Source of the DNA: Kaistia defluvii | GTDB taxonomy: Bacteria; Pseudomonadota; Alphaproteobacteria; Rhizobiales; Kaistiaceae | Reading direction: 5' to 3' | Assembly (NCBI RefSeq): GCF_040548815.1 | Contig: NZ_JBEPSM010000002.1 | Coordinates: forward strand, 186,001-250,000 | Length of the DNA: 64,000 nt | In this document: in pieces, positions 46,130 to 55,455 of the stretch | How positions within the stretch are numbered: the stretch's first letter is position 1 | How the letters are laid out: the number at the start of each line of letters is the position of its first letter | The notes under the pieces: model-generated | Databases searched by the model: none | What the model saw: the letters and a program-made list of their open reading frames with translations, nothing else | What the model was told of the DNA's origin: nothing | Position numbers and translations under genes: made by a program

Positions 46130-46245
46130 AGGCTCGTCGCCCCGGCGGAGGCCGGGGCCCATAGACACAAGCCAATGCAAGTGTGGTGGCCAGCCTCGCC
46201 ACCCTAGTCCTGCGCGTCTGGATCCCGGCCTTCGCCGGGATGACG
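46130..46245. repeat. Intergenic inverted repeats (type C)
   Basis: Two GC-rich stems, CCCCGGCGGAGGCCGGGG (46140-46157) and TCCCGGCCTTCGCCGGGA (46223-46240), set in the kind of conserved intergenic cassette (CGTCTGGATCCCGGCC...GGGATGACG) widespread in Hyphomicrobiales. The stretch 46041-46373 contains no gene. Confidence 0.7.
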
Positions 46246-46373
46246 CCCGATGAGCGGGGCTCGCTTTTCAAATTGGGTTGCGTGAAGGACTTCTCAGCGA
46301 GAGGTGAAATAGGGTCTGCCCGGACGCCCGTCAGGAGCGTTGCGCCGGTGCGAGCGCCTCCTGCTTAGAACGC

Positions 46374-47546
46374 CTATTTCCGTCCGGCGCTCTCGAAGAT
46401 CAGGATCGGGGCCGTCAGGACGGCGCCGGCGGCGGAACCCAGCACCTGGCCGGCGCCCAGGGTCGTGGCGCCGAGGCCGCCCGCGCTGCCGAGAGTCGAA
46501 TCCGTCACCGATTGCCCCTGGATCAGGCGGTCGCCCATCAACTGCACGACCTCCGGGCTGGTGGCGAACTTGCTGTGGTTGAGCCGGTCGCCATTCTGCA
46601 GCGCCGTGAGGTCGAGCACGGTGATGTTGGTCGCCGATTCCATCTGCGACAGATAAGGCTCGCGCGTGATGTCGACGGCGCCGAGCCGCGTCATCCGGCC
46701 GGAAAGCAGGCGTGACAGGCGCAGCGCCCGGTCGTTCTGCGACACGAACAGGGTTATGTGCGGGCGCTTGGGGCCCATCTCCAGCACCTGCTTGCGGAAG
46801 ACGTCGATGTCGAGATCCGGCGAGGCCAGGATGAGGTTCGAGACCTTGGCGGGCACGCGCCCCTGCTGCAGCGCGATCTGGCGCAGCGACTCGACGGCAA
46901 GCCAGCCGCCCATCGAATGGGCCATGATGGTGACGTCGGAAACAGCCGGGCTGTTGGCGGCGGCGAGGATGACCGAGGCCAGTTCGCTGCGGGAATAATT
47001 GGCGCTTTCGCGGTCGTAATTATAGTCGAAGACGCTGCCACGCGACGGCCACGAGAACAGGATCGGCGCAACATTGGCATCGGTGTCATGCACGATCTGC
47101 GCGAAGCGGAAGACGCTGTCGGCGAATTGCGTGTTGAAGCCATGAACGAAGATCAGCACGCGCTTCGGCTTGCCGGCGGTGCGCTTGAACCAGGCCTTAG
47201 CCTGGTCCGGCTGCATTGGCGTCACCTTTGTGGTGACGAAATCGCGCGCCGGGTCGCCTGGCACGCGGCTCGGCCACTGGATGCTGCCGACCGGGCGCTG
47301 GTCGGGGATCGAGACGACGATATTGCTGAGCGAAAGATCCGGCCCACGCTCGCCGTTGAAATAGACGCCGGGCTCTGGCGCCGGCGCGCGGGTGGTGGCC
47401 ACCAGCAGGTCGACCTTCTGCGCCGCGGCGGCATTGGCCTTGACGGGCGCCAGCACCCCTTGGGGTCGCGATGCGCAGGCGGCAAGGCTCAGCGTCAGTC
47501 CGAGGAGCAGGACGGCCCTGGAAAGAAAACACGCAACTGACGACAC
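46374..47546 (-). CDS. Alpha/beta hydrolase lipoprotein (DUF900)
   Basis: About 390 residues with a lipobox (SLAACAS) and a DUF900 serine hydrolase domain: VLIFVHGFNTQFADSVFRFAQIVHD, FSWPSRGSVFDYNYDRESANYSR and the nucleophile elbow AHSMGGW near 205. The C-terminal glycine- and alanine-rich tail ends in a hydrophobic stretch. Family members are periplasmic or outer-membrane esterase-like proteins of unknown substrate. Start is GTG 47546. Confidence 0.88.
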   Translation of the reverse strand: MSSVACFLSRAVLLLGLTLSLAACASRPQGVLAPVKANAAAAQKVDLLVATTRAPAPEPGVYFNGERGPDLSLSNIVVSIPDQRPVGSIQWPSRVPGDPARDFVTTKVTPMQPDQAKAWFKRTAGKPKRVLIFVHGFNTQFADSVFRFAQIVHDTDANVAPILFSWPSRGSVFDYNYDRESANYSRSELASVILAAANSPAVSDVTIMAHSMGGWLAVESLRQIALQQGRVPAKVSNLILASPDLDIDVFRKQVLEMGPKRPHITLFVSQNDRALRLSRLLSGRMTRLGAVDITREPYLSQMESATNITVLDLTALQNGDRLNHSKFATSPEVVQLMGDRLIQGQSVTDSTLGSAGGLGATTLGAGQVLGSAAGAVLTAPILIFESAGRK

Positions 47547-47785
47547 AGAGCCCCCGCAAGCATCCCGGATCCGCCAGCACTCTATTCCGGCATCCTGACG
47601 CTACTGTTACACGGCTCGTCTGTCGCGGTGAAGCGTCGACCGGGCCACACAGGCCCGCTTCATGGTACGTGCTTCCGGCCGTCTGCCGATCGAGAGGCTC
47701 GAGGTCGCCATCGCCCCGACGGGCGCACAGGCAGAACGGCGCGCGACCCTGTCGCGCGCCGTGTCAACCAAGCGTTTGGCCGGGA

Positions 47786-48310
47786 TCAGGGGGCGGAAAC
47801 GAGCGTCAGCTGCGTCACGCCGGCGGCGATGTTGATGCCGATTTCACCTTCGACCGAGATCGGCTGCAGCGCGAACGCATCGCCCGAGCCGCCGACGAGA
47901 ACATTGGCGCCGAGGCCAGGACCGAAGGCCGCGTCGGCGCTGGCGCCGACATACTTGCCGGCCAAGGCGCCGACCGCGGGCGCATTGTTCGTCTGGGTGA
48001 TCACGCCCCAGATCAGGTGGCCCTGCTCGACACCGCCCAGCGCGACGCCGAAGGTTTCGATCTTGCCGGTGTAGTTGTTGGTGGGGCCGGCGTTCTGGGC
48101 GGGGACGAACTGGCAGGTCATGGTCTGCTTTTCGACCAGGATCAGGCCAACGCCTCCGGAAACATCGCATTTCAGCGTGCCGACCTTGGTCGCGGACTGC
48201 GCCATGGCGCCGGAGGCCATCAGCAGCGATGCCGCGACGGCGAGGCCGGCACCGAGCGCCGCGGTCCGCACGCGTGAAGCTGCCGGCATATTCCGGGATA
48301 CGAAGAACAT
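47786..48310 (-). CDS. Exported DUF992 protein
   Basis: About 174 residues: a signal peptide (ALGAGLAVAASLLMASGAMAQ) and one DUF992 domain with the family landmarks KVGTLKCDVSGGVGLILVEKQTMTCQFVP (two cysteines likely to form a disulphide), YTGKIETFGVALG and GKYVGASADAAFGPGLGANVLVGG. The family is alphaproteobacterial with no known function. ATG 48310 has AGGAAGGG upstream. It follows the outer-membrane protein gene by 42 bases and is probably in the same operon. Confidence 0.87.
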   Translation of the reverse strand: MFFVSRNMPAASRVRTAALGAGLAVAASLLMASGAMAQSATKVGTLKCDVSGGVGLILVEKQTMTCQFVPAQNAGPTNNYTGKIETFGVALGGVEQGHLIWGVITQTNNAPAVGALAGKYVGASADAAFGPGLGANVLVGGSGDAFALQPISVEGEIGINIAAGVTQLTLVSAP

Positions 48311-48352
48311 GATTGAACCCTTCCTGAAATCGGTTTGGCGGATCAAATCTGT

Positions 48353-49135
48353 CTAGAAATGCACACCGAGGCTGGTGAAGACGCCCTGCTGGGTGGTGTC
48401 GTAGACGAATCCGTCCTTCTCGTAGTCCGTGTAGATTACACGGTAACCGAGTGCGGTCGAGATCGTCTTGGTCCAGTTGTAGCCGACCGCGGCAAAACCC
48501 TGTGCGGTGAGGTTCGAACCGACGTCGAAGCCGCCGATATCGCCGAGCGCGTTCAGGAACCAGCGGTCGTTGAAATCATAATGCAGGCTCAGGCCGACGG
48601 TGGGGTCGATCCATTGCTTGGTCCGGTCCACGTCGAAGGAGAATCGCGGATCGGCGGCATCGAAATCGAGGTCGACATTGAGATGCTGATAGCGGAAGCC
48701 CGCCGTCGCGCTCAGCTGCAGATTGGGAATGTCGAGGGGCAGCCGGTAGCCGACCAGCCCCGAGGCCGTCAGCTGCTTCTGCACGAAGTCGATCTGGCCG
48801 CCATTGCTGCCGATCGGGCCATCGCTGCCGACCTTGACCCACATCAGGTCGGTCAGGATCATCCAGTTGCCATACTCGGCCAGGAAGGACCCCATCACCG
48901 CACCCTGGAGGTTCTCGAGGGCGTCCCATGGCGTGATGTCGATGCTCTTGGGCGGCAGGCCCAGAACGCCGACATCGCCGCTGACGCCGGCGGCCCAGCC
49001 ATAGAGGGTGGCCTGGAAACGCCAGGCTTCCGCAGGGGCGACGTTTTCCACCGGCTGCAGCGCCAGATCGGCCGCGGCCGCTGGAGCCGCCATGGCCGCA
49101 AGCAGAAGCGGGACATGCAGGCAGGATGCTCTCAT
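48353..49135 (-). CDS. Outer membrane beta-barrel protein
   Basis: About 260 residues: a signal peptide (LLLAAMAAPAAAADLA), then alternating amphipathic strands typical of an eight-stranded or larger barrel (RFQATLYGWAAGVSGDVGVLG, LQLSATAGFRYQHLNVDLDF, GLSLHYDF, FAAVGYNWTKTISTALGYRVIYTDY) and a C-terminal aromatic Phe. It resembles the OmpW/Omp25-like small porin group without being a clear member. GAGGGG precedes the ATG at 49135. The region 49136-49512 before the divergent bestrophin-like gene shows no gene. Confidence 0.8.
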   Translation of the reverse strand: MRASCLHVPLLLAAMAAPAAAADLALQPVENVAPAEAWRFQATLYGWAAGVSGDVGVLGLPPKSIDITPWDALENLQGAVMGSFLAEYGNWMILTDLMWVKVGSDGPIGSNGGQIDFVQKQLTASGLVGYRLPLDIPNLQLSATAGFRYQHLNVDLDFDAADPRFSFDVDRTKQWIDPTVGLSLHYDFNDRWFLNALGDIGGFDVGSNLTAQGFAAVGYNWTKTISTALGYRVIYTDYEKDGFVYDTTQQGVFTSLGVHF

Positions 49136-49512
49136 TTCCCCTCGTCTCCATTCTTTGCGGCAGCAGGTCGAACGGACACTCCGTGCGCGAGGCCGGGCTC
49201 GCGGGTCCATTCCTGTCCTGTTTACGCATCCCCACAGCATCGTCCCGGCCCAAATGATTCTCGGGCGCGAACGAAGCCGCTTGACCTTACAGGACAATGG
49301 CCTGTCTTTTGAAGATGCGCCGCATGCCGTTCGGGAAGCTTCGACGAAATACAGCAGGATTTCATGAGACCGTTGCAGAGAAGCCAGCCTCGCTTGGAAG
49401 GGTTCGGAGTTGCTACGAGGGCCCCAGGCCGTCGAAACCGGGCCCGTCGCGATGCCGCCGGCCCGATGGCGAACCCGGCGCGGATCGAGCGCTCTAGGGT
49501 AGAGGGGCGGGC

Positions 49513-50268
49513 ATGACGTCGATCACCACCGGCATCGCTGCCTTCCTCGCCATTTTCGGCGGCGCGCTGCTCGGCCTCACGGGCGCTCGTCTTCTGCCCG
49601 ATCAGCACCTCGGCCCCGAGACCCGAACCGCCGTTTCCGTGTCCATGGCTGTCGTGGGCACGCTTTCCGCGCTCGTCATCGGGCTGCTGATCTCGACCGC
49701 CAGCACCTCCTTCTCCGCCCGAACCCACGCGATCAGCAATCTCGCCGTGGATATGGTGCGGCTCAACCGCTCGCTGGTCCGCTATGGGCCGGAAGCCGAT
49801 CCCATCCGGGACTCGCTCCGCACCTATGCGCAGGCCAAGATCGGCGAACTGGGCACCGGCGTCCGGCGCGACGAGATGGGCATGCAGACGCTGGCCATGC
49901 TGGAGACCATCAGCGACCGGGTCGTGGACCTGCGTCCAGCCGACGATCGCCAGCGCCATATCCAGGAGCAGGCGCTGCAACTCATCAGCAGCATTTCCGA
50001 AGCGCGCTGGCTGCTGATCGAGAACGACAAGAGCGCCGTGCCGGTGCCGTTCCTGGTGTTGCTGATCTTCTGGCTGGCGATCCTGTTCGCGAGCTTCGGG
50101 CTGTTCGCGCCGCGCAACGCCACGGCGCTGGCCTCGCTGTTCCTCTGTTCGGTGGCCGTCGCCGGCGGCATTTTCATGATCCTGGAACTGGCCGCGCCCA
50201 CGGAAGGCGTCATCCGTCCTTCGCTCGATCCGATCCGCGCCGCGATCGGCGAACTCACCCCCTCGTGA
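49513..50268 (+). CDS. Bestrophin-like (DUF4239) membrane protein
   Basis: About 251 residues with helices near the N-terminus (ITTGIAAFLAIFGGALLGLTGARLLP and VVGTLSALVIGLLISTA), a long soluble helical middle (AARTHAISNLAVDMVRLNRSLVRYGPEA and the following 100 residues) and two C-terminal helices (FLVLLIFWLAILFASFGLF, ASLFLCSVAVAGGIFMILEL). This is the DUF4239 layout, distantly like bestrophin channels. Function is unknown. It stands alone. Confidence 0.85.
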   Translation: MTSITTGIAAFLAIFGGALLGLTGARLLPDQHLGPETRTAVSVSMAVVGTLSALVIGLLISTASTSFSARTHAISNLAVDMVRLNRSLVRYGPEADPIRDSLRTYAQAKIGELGTGVRRDEMGMQTLAMLETISDRVVDLRPADDRQRHIQEQALQLISSISEARWLLIENDKSAVPVPFLVLLIFWLAILFASFGLFAPRNATALASLFLCSVAVAGGIFMILELAAPTEGVIRPSLDPIRAAIGELTPS

Positions 50269-50499
50269 CGGCGGGCTGCCCGGCGCGCTCCGCCTTGGAG
50301 CGTAGCCGGCATCCTTCTTGCGTTCCGGAGCCGGGAATGGTGGCCTATCCCGGTCGGGCAGCGGCGGGCTGGCTTCGCGCTTGGTCGAAATAATTGTTGG
50401 TGGTCATCCAAGTTGGAGGCCGCCGCCTGAATCTTGTTAATTAGCCAGTCGATCTATCCCTCACGATATATCGGGCAGATTTTGGCGCGCATTTCCGCA

Positions 50500-50528
50500 T
50501 TGACAGCATCCTGCGTTCCCCGCAATCT
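50500..50528 (+). promoter_or_regulatory. Candidate promoter of the nucleoside uptake operon
   Basis: TTGACA (50500-50505) and CAATCT (50523-50528) with 17 bases between them lie about 120 bases before the binding protein start. The palindrome CGATATATCG (50464-50473) just upstream could be an operator. The rest of 50269-50647 holds no gene. Confidence 0.45.
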
Positions 50529-50647
50529 CATATGGCCATCAACGATATTCGAGTGACCGGTGCAGGGGAAACTGTCGGGCTCGTCAGATGTCGAGGGTGG
50601 GTGTCGACAACGAACACCTGTTTTCAGCTCCAGAGGTCGGTTTCATC

Positions 50648-51661
50648 ATGTCCAGTTGGTCTCGTCGTCTCGTCGCGCTGTGCGGCGCCTCCGTCATCGC
50701 GCTCGCCAGCCAGGCCGCGCTCGCCAAGGACGTCTCCGTCGCGGCGATCTCCGGCTACTTCTCCCAGGGTTTTGGCGTTGCCATCGTCGAGGGCCTGAAG
50801 AAGGCCGAGAAGGACCTCGGTGTGAAGGTCAAGCTGGTCGACACGGGCAACCGCGCCCTCGACTATGAAGAGCAGTTCAACAACCTCGCCAAGGGCGGCG
50901 AGTACGACGTCGTCTTCGTCATGGGCTGGGAGCTCGTCGACGCGCTGCAGAAGGCCGCCGCCGCCTATCCGAACACCAAGTTCGTCTTCATCGACGGCGT
51001 GCTCGATTCCAAGCAGATCATCTATGCCAACTTCGCCCAGAATCAGGGTTCGTTTCTGGCCGGCGCGCTGGCCGCGATGATGGCCGAGAAGGGTAGCGAG
51101 ATCGACGGTCTCGGCGACGGCAAGGCAATCGGCTTCGTCGGCGGCCGCGATATCCCGGTCATCCGCGACTTCATGGTCGGCTACGAGCAGGGCGCCAAGA
51201 CCGCCGCTCCGGACGTGCGCCTCGACGCCGTCTTCGCCGGCACCTTCGATGATCCGGCCAAGGGCAGCGAGCTGACCATGGCGCTCTACGGCCAGGGTTC
51301 GGACATCGTCTACAACGTCGCCGGCCCGACGGGCGAGGGCGTGCTGCAGGCGAGCGCCGCCGCCGGCAAGTACTCGATCGGCGTCGACGTCAACCAGTGC
51401 GACGTTGCGCCGGGCCATGTCATGGCCTCGATGCTGAAGAATGCCAACGTCGCCGTCTACGACCTGGTCAAGGATCTCGTCGATGGCAAGACGCTCGAGC
51501 CCGGCAGCGTCCACACGGCGGACGTCAAGTCCGGGGGCGTCGAGCTGCTGCTCTGCCCCGGCGTCGCCGACAAGATCCCGGCCGACGTCAAGGAGAAGCT
51601 GGAGGCCCTGAAGGCCGACATCGCTTCGGGCAAGATCAAGGTCGCCACGACGACGCAGTAA
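50648..51661 (+). CDS. BMP family ABC transporter substrate-binding protein (purine nucleoside type)
   Basis: Periplasmic binding protein of about 337 residues; signal peptide ends near SQAALA. Bmp/PnrA family marks: FSQGFGVAIVEGLKKAEKDLG, DVVFVMGWELVDALQKAAAAYPNTKFVFIDG, QNQGSFLAGALAAMMAEKG, AIGFVGGRDIPVIRDFMVGYEQGAK and YNVAGPTGEGVLQAS. The family binds purine nucleosides. It heads an operon with an ATPase, two permeases and two nucleoside hydrolases, which makes a nucleoside ligand very likely. AGAGG lies ten bases before ATG 50648. Confidence 0.93.
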   Translation: MSSWSRRLVALCGASVIALASQAALAKDVSVAAISGYFSQGFGVAIVEGLKKAEKDLGVKVKLVDTGNRALDYEEQFNNLAKGGEYDVVFVMGWELVDALQKAAAAYPNTKFVFIDGVLDSKQIIYANFAQNQGSFLAGALAAMMAEKGSEIDGLGDGKAIGFVGGRDIPVIRDFMVGYEQGAKTAAPDVRLDAVFAGTFDDPAKGSELTMALYGQGSDIVYNVAGPTGEGVLQASAAAGKYSIGVDVNQCDVAPGHVMASMLKNANVAVYDLVKDLVDGKTLEPGSVHTADVKSGGVELLLCPGVADKIPADVKEKLEALKADIASGKIKVATTTQ

Positions 51662-51682
51662 ACGGCGTCTTCCGCTGCCATC

Positions 51683-51706
51683 GCCCTCCCTTTGCGAAGG
51701 GAGGGC
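51683..51706. repeat. Palindrome between binding protein and ATPase genes
   Basis: An inverted repeat with the arms GCCCTCCCTT and AAGGGAGGGC, related to the type B units, lies about 20 bases after the binding protein stop. Inside an operon it may protect the upstream message and raise the amount of binding protein over the membrane parts. Confidence 0.6.
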
Positions 51707-51879
51707 CGAAGCCGGCCTGCGGTTTCGGCAAGGGGTTGCGGTGAGGGAGCGTGCATGTGCCATAAGGCGTGTGCCGGTCCCGCGCCGTGATTGCCATGCC
51801 GGGGCCCAGTCGCCGTGTCGCGCCGCCGGACGTTCAGGCGAAGGCGCGGACGCGAGAATTCGTCCCGAGGACACCCACC

Positions 51880-53418
51880 ATGCCCTTAGCCATCGAGCTG
51901 AAATCGATCACCAAAAGGTTCGGCGCCTTTGTCGCGAATGAGGACGTGAACCTCGCCGTCGAAAGCGGCAAGATCCACGCAATCATCGGCGAGAACGGAG
52001 CCGGCAAGACCACGCTGATGAACGTCTTGTTCGGGCTGCTGCAGCCGGACGAGGGCGAGATCTGGATCGATGGCGAGAAGAAGAGCCTGCCCAATCCGGC
52101 TGCGGCGATCGCCGCCGGCATCGGCATGGTGCATCAGCACTTCAAGCTGGTGCCGTCGCTGACCGTGGCCGAAAACGTCTTCCTCGGCATGGAGATCCGC
52201 AAGGGCGGCCTGATCGACCATGCCGCCCAGATCAAGCGCACGGCCGAGCTTTCCAAGCAGTTCGGCCTTCAGGTCGATCCGACCGAACGCGTTGGCCTGC
52301 TGTCGGTCGGCATCGAGCAGCGCATCGAGATCCTGAAGGTGCTGGCGCGCGGCGCGCGCATCATCATCCTCGACGAGCCGACTGCCGTCCTGACGCCGCA
52401 GGAAAGCCGCGAGCTGTTCCAGACGCTGCGCGGCTTCGTCGCCCAGGGCATGACGGTCATCTTCATCTCGCATCACTTGGAAGAGGTGATGGAAGTTTCC
52501 GACAACGTCTCGGTGCTGCGGCTCGGCAAGAATGTCGCCACGCGCCCGACGGCGGAACTGACCAAGTCCGATCTCGTCCAGCTGATGGTCGGCCGCCTCG
52601 TATCGTTCGATCGCCTGCCGCGCGTGGCCAGCGTCGGCAAGACCGTGCTCGAGGTCGAGGATCTCTGGGCGCGCGACGATCGCCGCCTGCCGGCGCTGCG
52701 CGGTGTCTCCTTCGGCGTCCGCGCCGGCGAGATCGTCGGCATTGCCGGCGTGGCGGGCAACGGCCAGACCGAGCTTGCCGAGGTGCTGTCCGGCCTGCGC
52801 CCCTCCAGCCATGGCTCGATCCAGCTCAACGGCCGTACCATCACCGGCGCCTCGGCGCGCGAGATCCGCGCCGCCGGCGTCGGCCATGTGCCCGGCGACC
52901 GGTTGGTGCGCGGCGTCGACCGCAACGCCTCGATCTCGATGAACCTGCTGATGGGGCGCCAGGACCAGAGCCCGTGGTCCAAGCATGGCATCATCAACCG
53001 CTCCTACCTGCTCGAGCAGACCCAGGCGCTGATCAAGCGCTTCGACATCCGCGCGCGCGGCCCGGAATCGACCGCCAAGAGCCTTTCCGGCGGCAATATC
53101 CAGAAGATCGTGCTGGCGCGCGAATTCACCGGCAGCGCCGATTGCCTGCTGATCGACCAGCCGACGCGCGGCGTCGATATCGGCGCGCAGGAGGCCATTC
53201 ACGGCGAGATCATGCGCCAGCGCGACGCCGGCAAGGCCATCCTGCTGATTTCCGTCCAGCTCGACGAACTGATCCGCCTCGCCGACCGCATCCTGGTGAT
53301 GTTCGGCGGCACCATCATGGGCGAGATCCCGGGCGACCGGGTCGATGAGGAAGAAATCGGCATGCTGATGGCCGGCGTCGTTCCCGAGACGCATTCCAAC
53401 ACCGTGGGGGCCGCTTGA
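51880..53418 (+). CDS. ABC transporter ATPase, double-domain nucleoside importer type
   Basis: About 512 residues with two ATP-binding domains, as in RbsA/YufO. First domain: Walker A GENGAGKTT (37-45), a signature reading LSVGIEQR and Walker B IILDEPT. Second: a degenerate Walker A GVAGNGQTE, signature LSGGNIQK and IDQPTRG. The degenerate second site and the LSVG signature are normal for the BMP group. GAGG lies before ATG 51880. The permease start overlaps its stop by one base (TGATG). Confidence 0.94.
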   Translation: MPLAIELKSITKRFGAFVANEDVNLAVESGKIHAIIGENGAGKTTLMNVLFGLLQPDEGEIWIDGEKKSLPNPAAAIAAGIGMVHQHFKLVPSLTVAENVFLGMEIRKGGLIDHAAQIKRTAELSKQFGLQVDPTERVGLLSVGIEQRIEILKVLARGARIIILDEPTAVLTPQESRELFQTLRGFVAQGMTVIFISHHLEEVMEVSDNVSVLRLGKNVATRPTAELTKSDLVQLMVGRLVSFDRLPRVASVGKTVLEVEDLWARDDRRLPALRGVSFGVRAGEIVGIAGVAGNGQTELAEVLSGLRPSSHGSIQLNGRTITGASAREIRAAGVGHVPGDRLVRGVDRNASISMNLLMGRQDQSPWSKHGIINRSYLLEQTQALIKRFDIRARGPESTAKSLSGGNIQKIVLAREFTGSADCLLIDQPTRGVDIGAQEAIHGEIMRQRDAGKAILLISVQLDELIRLADRILVMFGGTIMGEIPGDRVDEEEIGMLMAGVVPETHSNTVGAA

Positions 53419-54461
53419 TGTCGGACCGCTTCGATAGTCTCTTCGGCCAGGGGCTGGCCATCCTGTTCGCCCTGGGCCTTGGCGCCCTCGTCATCCTCAC
53501 CGTCGATGAGAGCCCGGTCCGCGTCTTCGTCACCCTGCTGAACGGCGCCTTCGGCAGCCCGGAGCGGATTGCCGGCACGCTGCTGCAGACGACGCCGATC
53601 CTGATCTGCGGCATCGCCGCCTGCATCTCGTTCCGCGGCGGCCTGTTCAACATCGGCATCGAGGGCCAGCTCTTCATGGGCGGCTTCTGGGCCACCTGGG
53701 TCGGCTTCTCGTTCAACCTGCCGCCGGCGCTGCACCTGCTGCTCGCCATGGCCGCGGCGGTGATCGCCGGCATGGCCTGGATCGCGATCCCCGCCTTCTT
53801 CCGGGCTCGCTACAAGACCAACGAGGTGGTCTCGACCATCCTCGCCAATTATGTCGCGATCCTGTTCACCTCCTACCTGACCATCAACTGGTTCAAGCGC
53901 TCCGGCGGCCAGTCCGAGACGCCGCCGATCTTCGAGAGCGCCTACCTGCCCGAACTGTTCTCGTTCTCGCGGCTGAACTGGGGCCTCATCATCGGCCTCG
54001 TGCTAGCGGTCGGCGTCTATCTGTTCTTCACCCGTACCGCGCGCGGCTATGCCGTCAGCGAGATGGGCGCCAACCCGAAATTCGCCGAATATGGCGGCAT
54101 CGACATCAAGAAGCAGACCTTCCTGGTGCTGATCGCCTCGGGCGCGGTCGGCGGCCTGGCCGGCGGCGTCGAGGCGCTCGGCGTGCACCACCGCTTCATG
54201 GAGGGCTTTGCGCCCGGCTTCGGCTTCGACGGTGTCATCGCGGCGCTGCTCGCCAACGGCAACCCGATCGGCACCATCTTCACGGCGCTGTTCTTCGGCG
54301 CGCTGCGCAGTGGTTCGCTGCTGCTGGAAGTCGATACCACCGCCTCGCGCGAGATCATCACCGTCATCCAGGCGCTGATCATTCTCGCCGTCTCGGCCCA
54401 GATCACCATCCGCCGCAAGGCATCGGATTCGACCGCGGGAGAGCGTCGATGGAAATTCTAG
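53418..54461 (+). CDS. ABC transporter permease, nucleoside importer, first subunit
   Basis: About 347 residues, BPD_transp_2 type, with eight to ten helices: GIAACISFRGGLFNIGIEGQLFMGGFWATW, RARYKTNEVVSTILANYVAILFTSYL (coupling helix region) and ASGAVGGLAGGVEALGVHHRF. ATG 53418 is used rather than an overlapping TTG three bases before. It overlaps the second permease by 13 bases. Confidence 0.94.
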   Translation: MSDRFDSLFGQGLAILFALGLGALVILTVDESPVRVFVTLLNGAFGSPERIAGTLLQTTPILICGIAACISFRGGLFNIGIEGQLFMGGFWATWVGFSFNLPPALHLLLAMAAAVIAGMAWIAIPAFFRARYKTNEVVSTILANYVAILFTSYLTINWFKRSGGQSETPPIFESAYLPELFSFSRLNWGLIIGLVLAVGVYLFFTRTARGYAVSEMGANPKFAEYGGIDIKKQTFLVLIASGAVGGLAGGVEALGVHHRFMEGFAPGFGFDGVIAALLANGNPIGTIFTALFFGALRSGSLLLEVDTTASREIITVIQALIILAVSAQITIRRKASDSTAGERRWKF

Positions 54462-55444
54462 AACGCCTCCTCAACATCTCGCTCGTCGTCGCGACGATCC
54501 GCACGACGGCACCGATCCTGCTCGTCGCGCTGGGCGGCTCCTTCACCACCAAGGCCGGCATCTTCAACATCGGCCTTGAGGGCCAGATGCTGGTCGGCGC
54601 CTTCTTCGCCGTGATCGGCACCATCGCCACCGGCTCGCCCTGGCTGGGCGTGCTCTGCGGCGTCGCTGCCGCGCTGACGCTGGCGCTAATCTTTGCGCTG
54701 CTGGTCGTCAGCTTCAAGGCAAACGAGGTCGTCGTCGGCCTGGCGCTCAACATCCTGGCGGGCGGGCTCACCGTCTCGCTGATGAAGGCGATCTTCGGCA
54801 CGCGCGGCTCGATCTTCGGCCATGGCCTGGTCGGCCTGCCGGCGCTGCGGCTGCCCAACGTCAAGGATTTCGGCTGGTTCGGCCAGATCCTCTCCGGCTA
54901 CACGCCGCTGGTCTACGCCGCCTTCCTGCTCGTGCCGGTGCTGATCCTGTTCTATAACCGCACCCGGCTCGGCCTCTATATCCGCGTCGTCGGCGAGAAG
55001 CCGGAAGCCGCCGAAGCCCTCGGCATCTCGATCACCCGCATCCGCTATGTCTCGTCGCTGCTCTGCGGCCTGCTGGCAGGCCTCGCCGGCGCGCATCTGG
55101 CGCTCGGCTACACGACGATGTTCACCGAGAACATGTCGTCCGGCCGCGGCTTCATGGCGGTGGCGATCCTGATCTTCTCGAATGGCGACCCGCTGAAGAT
55201 CCTGCTCGGCTGCCTGCTTTTCGGCTTCTCCGATGCGCTCTCGCTGCGCCTGCAGACACTGGGCATCTCGTCCTACCTCGTGCTTGCCGTGCCCTATCTG
55301 GTCGCGCTGATCGCGCTCTTCGCGCTCTCCTACCGGTCGCGTCCGCGCGTCATCCAGGAGACGCTGGCCAGCATGGGCCGCGCCCTTTCCGTCAAGTCCA
55401 ACACCATCCAACCAGCTGCCGCCACGGACGCTTCCAAGCCGTGA
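54449..55444 (+). CDS. ABC transporter permease, nucleoside importer, second subunit
   Basis: About 331 residues, BPD_transp_2 type, partner of the preceding permease: ALGGSFTTKAGIFNIGLEGQMLVGAFFAVIG, SFKANEVVVGLALNILAGGLTVSLMK and GEKPEAAEALGISITRIRYVSSLLCGLLAGLAGAHLALGY. GGGAGAG precedes the ATG inside the end of the first permease. The first nucleoside hydrolase starts 11 bases after its stop. Confidence 0.94.
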   Translation: MEILERLLNISLVVATIRTTAPILLVALGGSFTTKAGIFNIGLEGQMLVGAFFAVIGTIATGSPWLGVLCGVAAALTLALIFALLVVSFKANEVVVGLALNILAGGLTVSLMKAIFGTRGSIFGHGLVGLPALRLPNVKDFGWFGQILSGYTPLVYAAFLLVPVLILFYNRTRLGLYIRVVGEKPEAAEALGISITRIRYVSSLLCGLLAGLAGAHLALGYTTMFTENMSSGRGFMAVAILIFSNGDPLKILLGCLLFGFSDALSLRLQTLGISSYLVLAVPYLVALIALFALSYRSRPRVIQETLASMGRALSVKSNTIQPAAATDASKP

Positions 55445-55455
55445 CAGGGGATAAA

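Noticed and set aside
50269-50647. A purine riboswitch before the nucleoside operon
   Set aside because: The conserved purine aptamer loops are absent.
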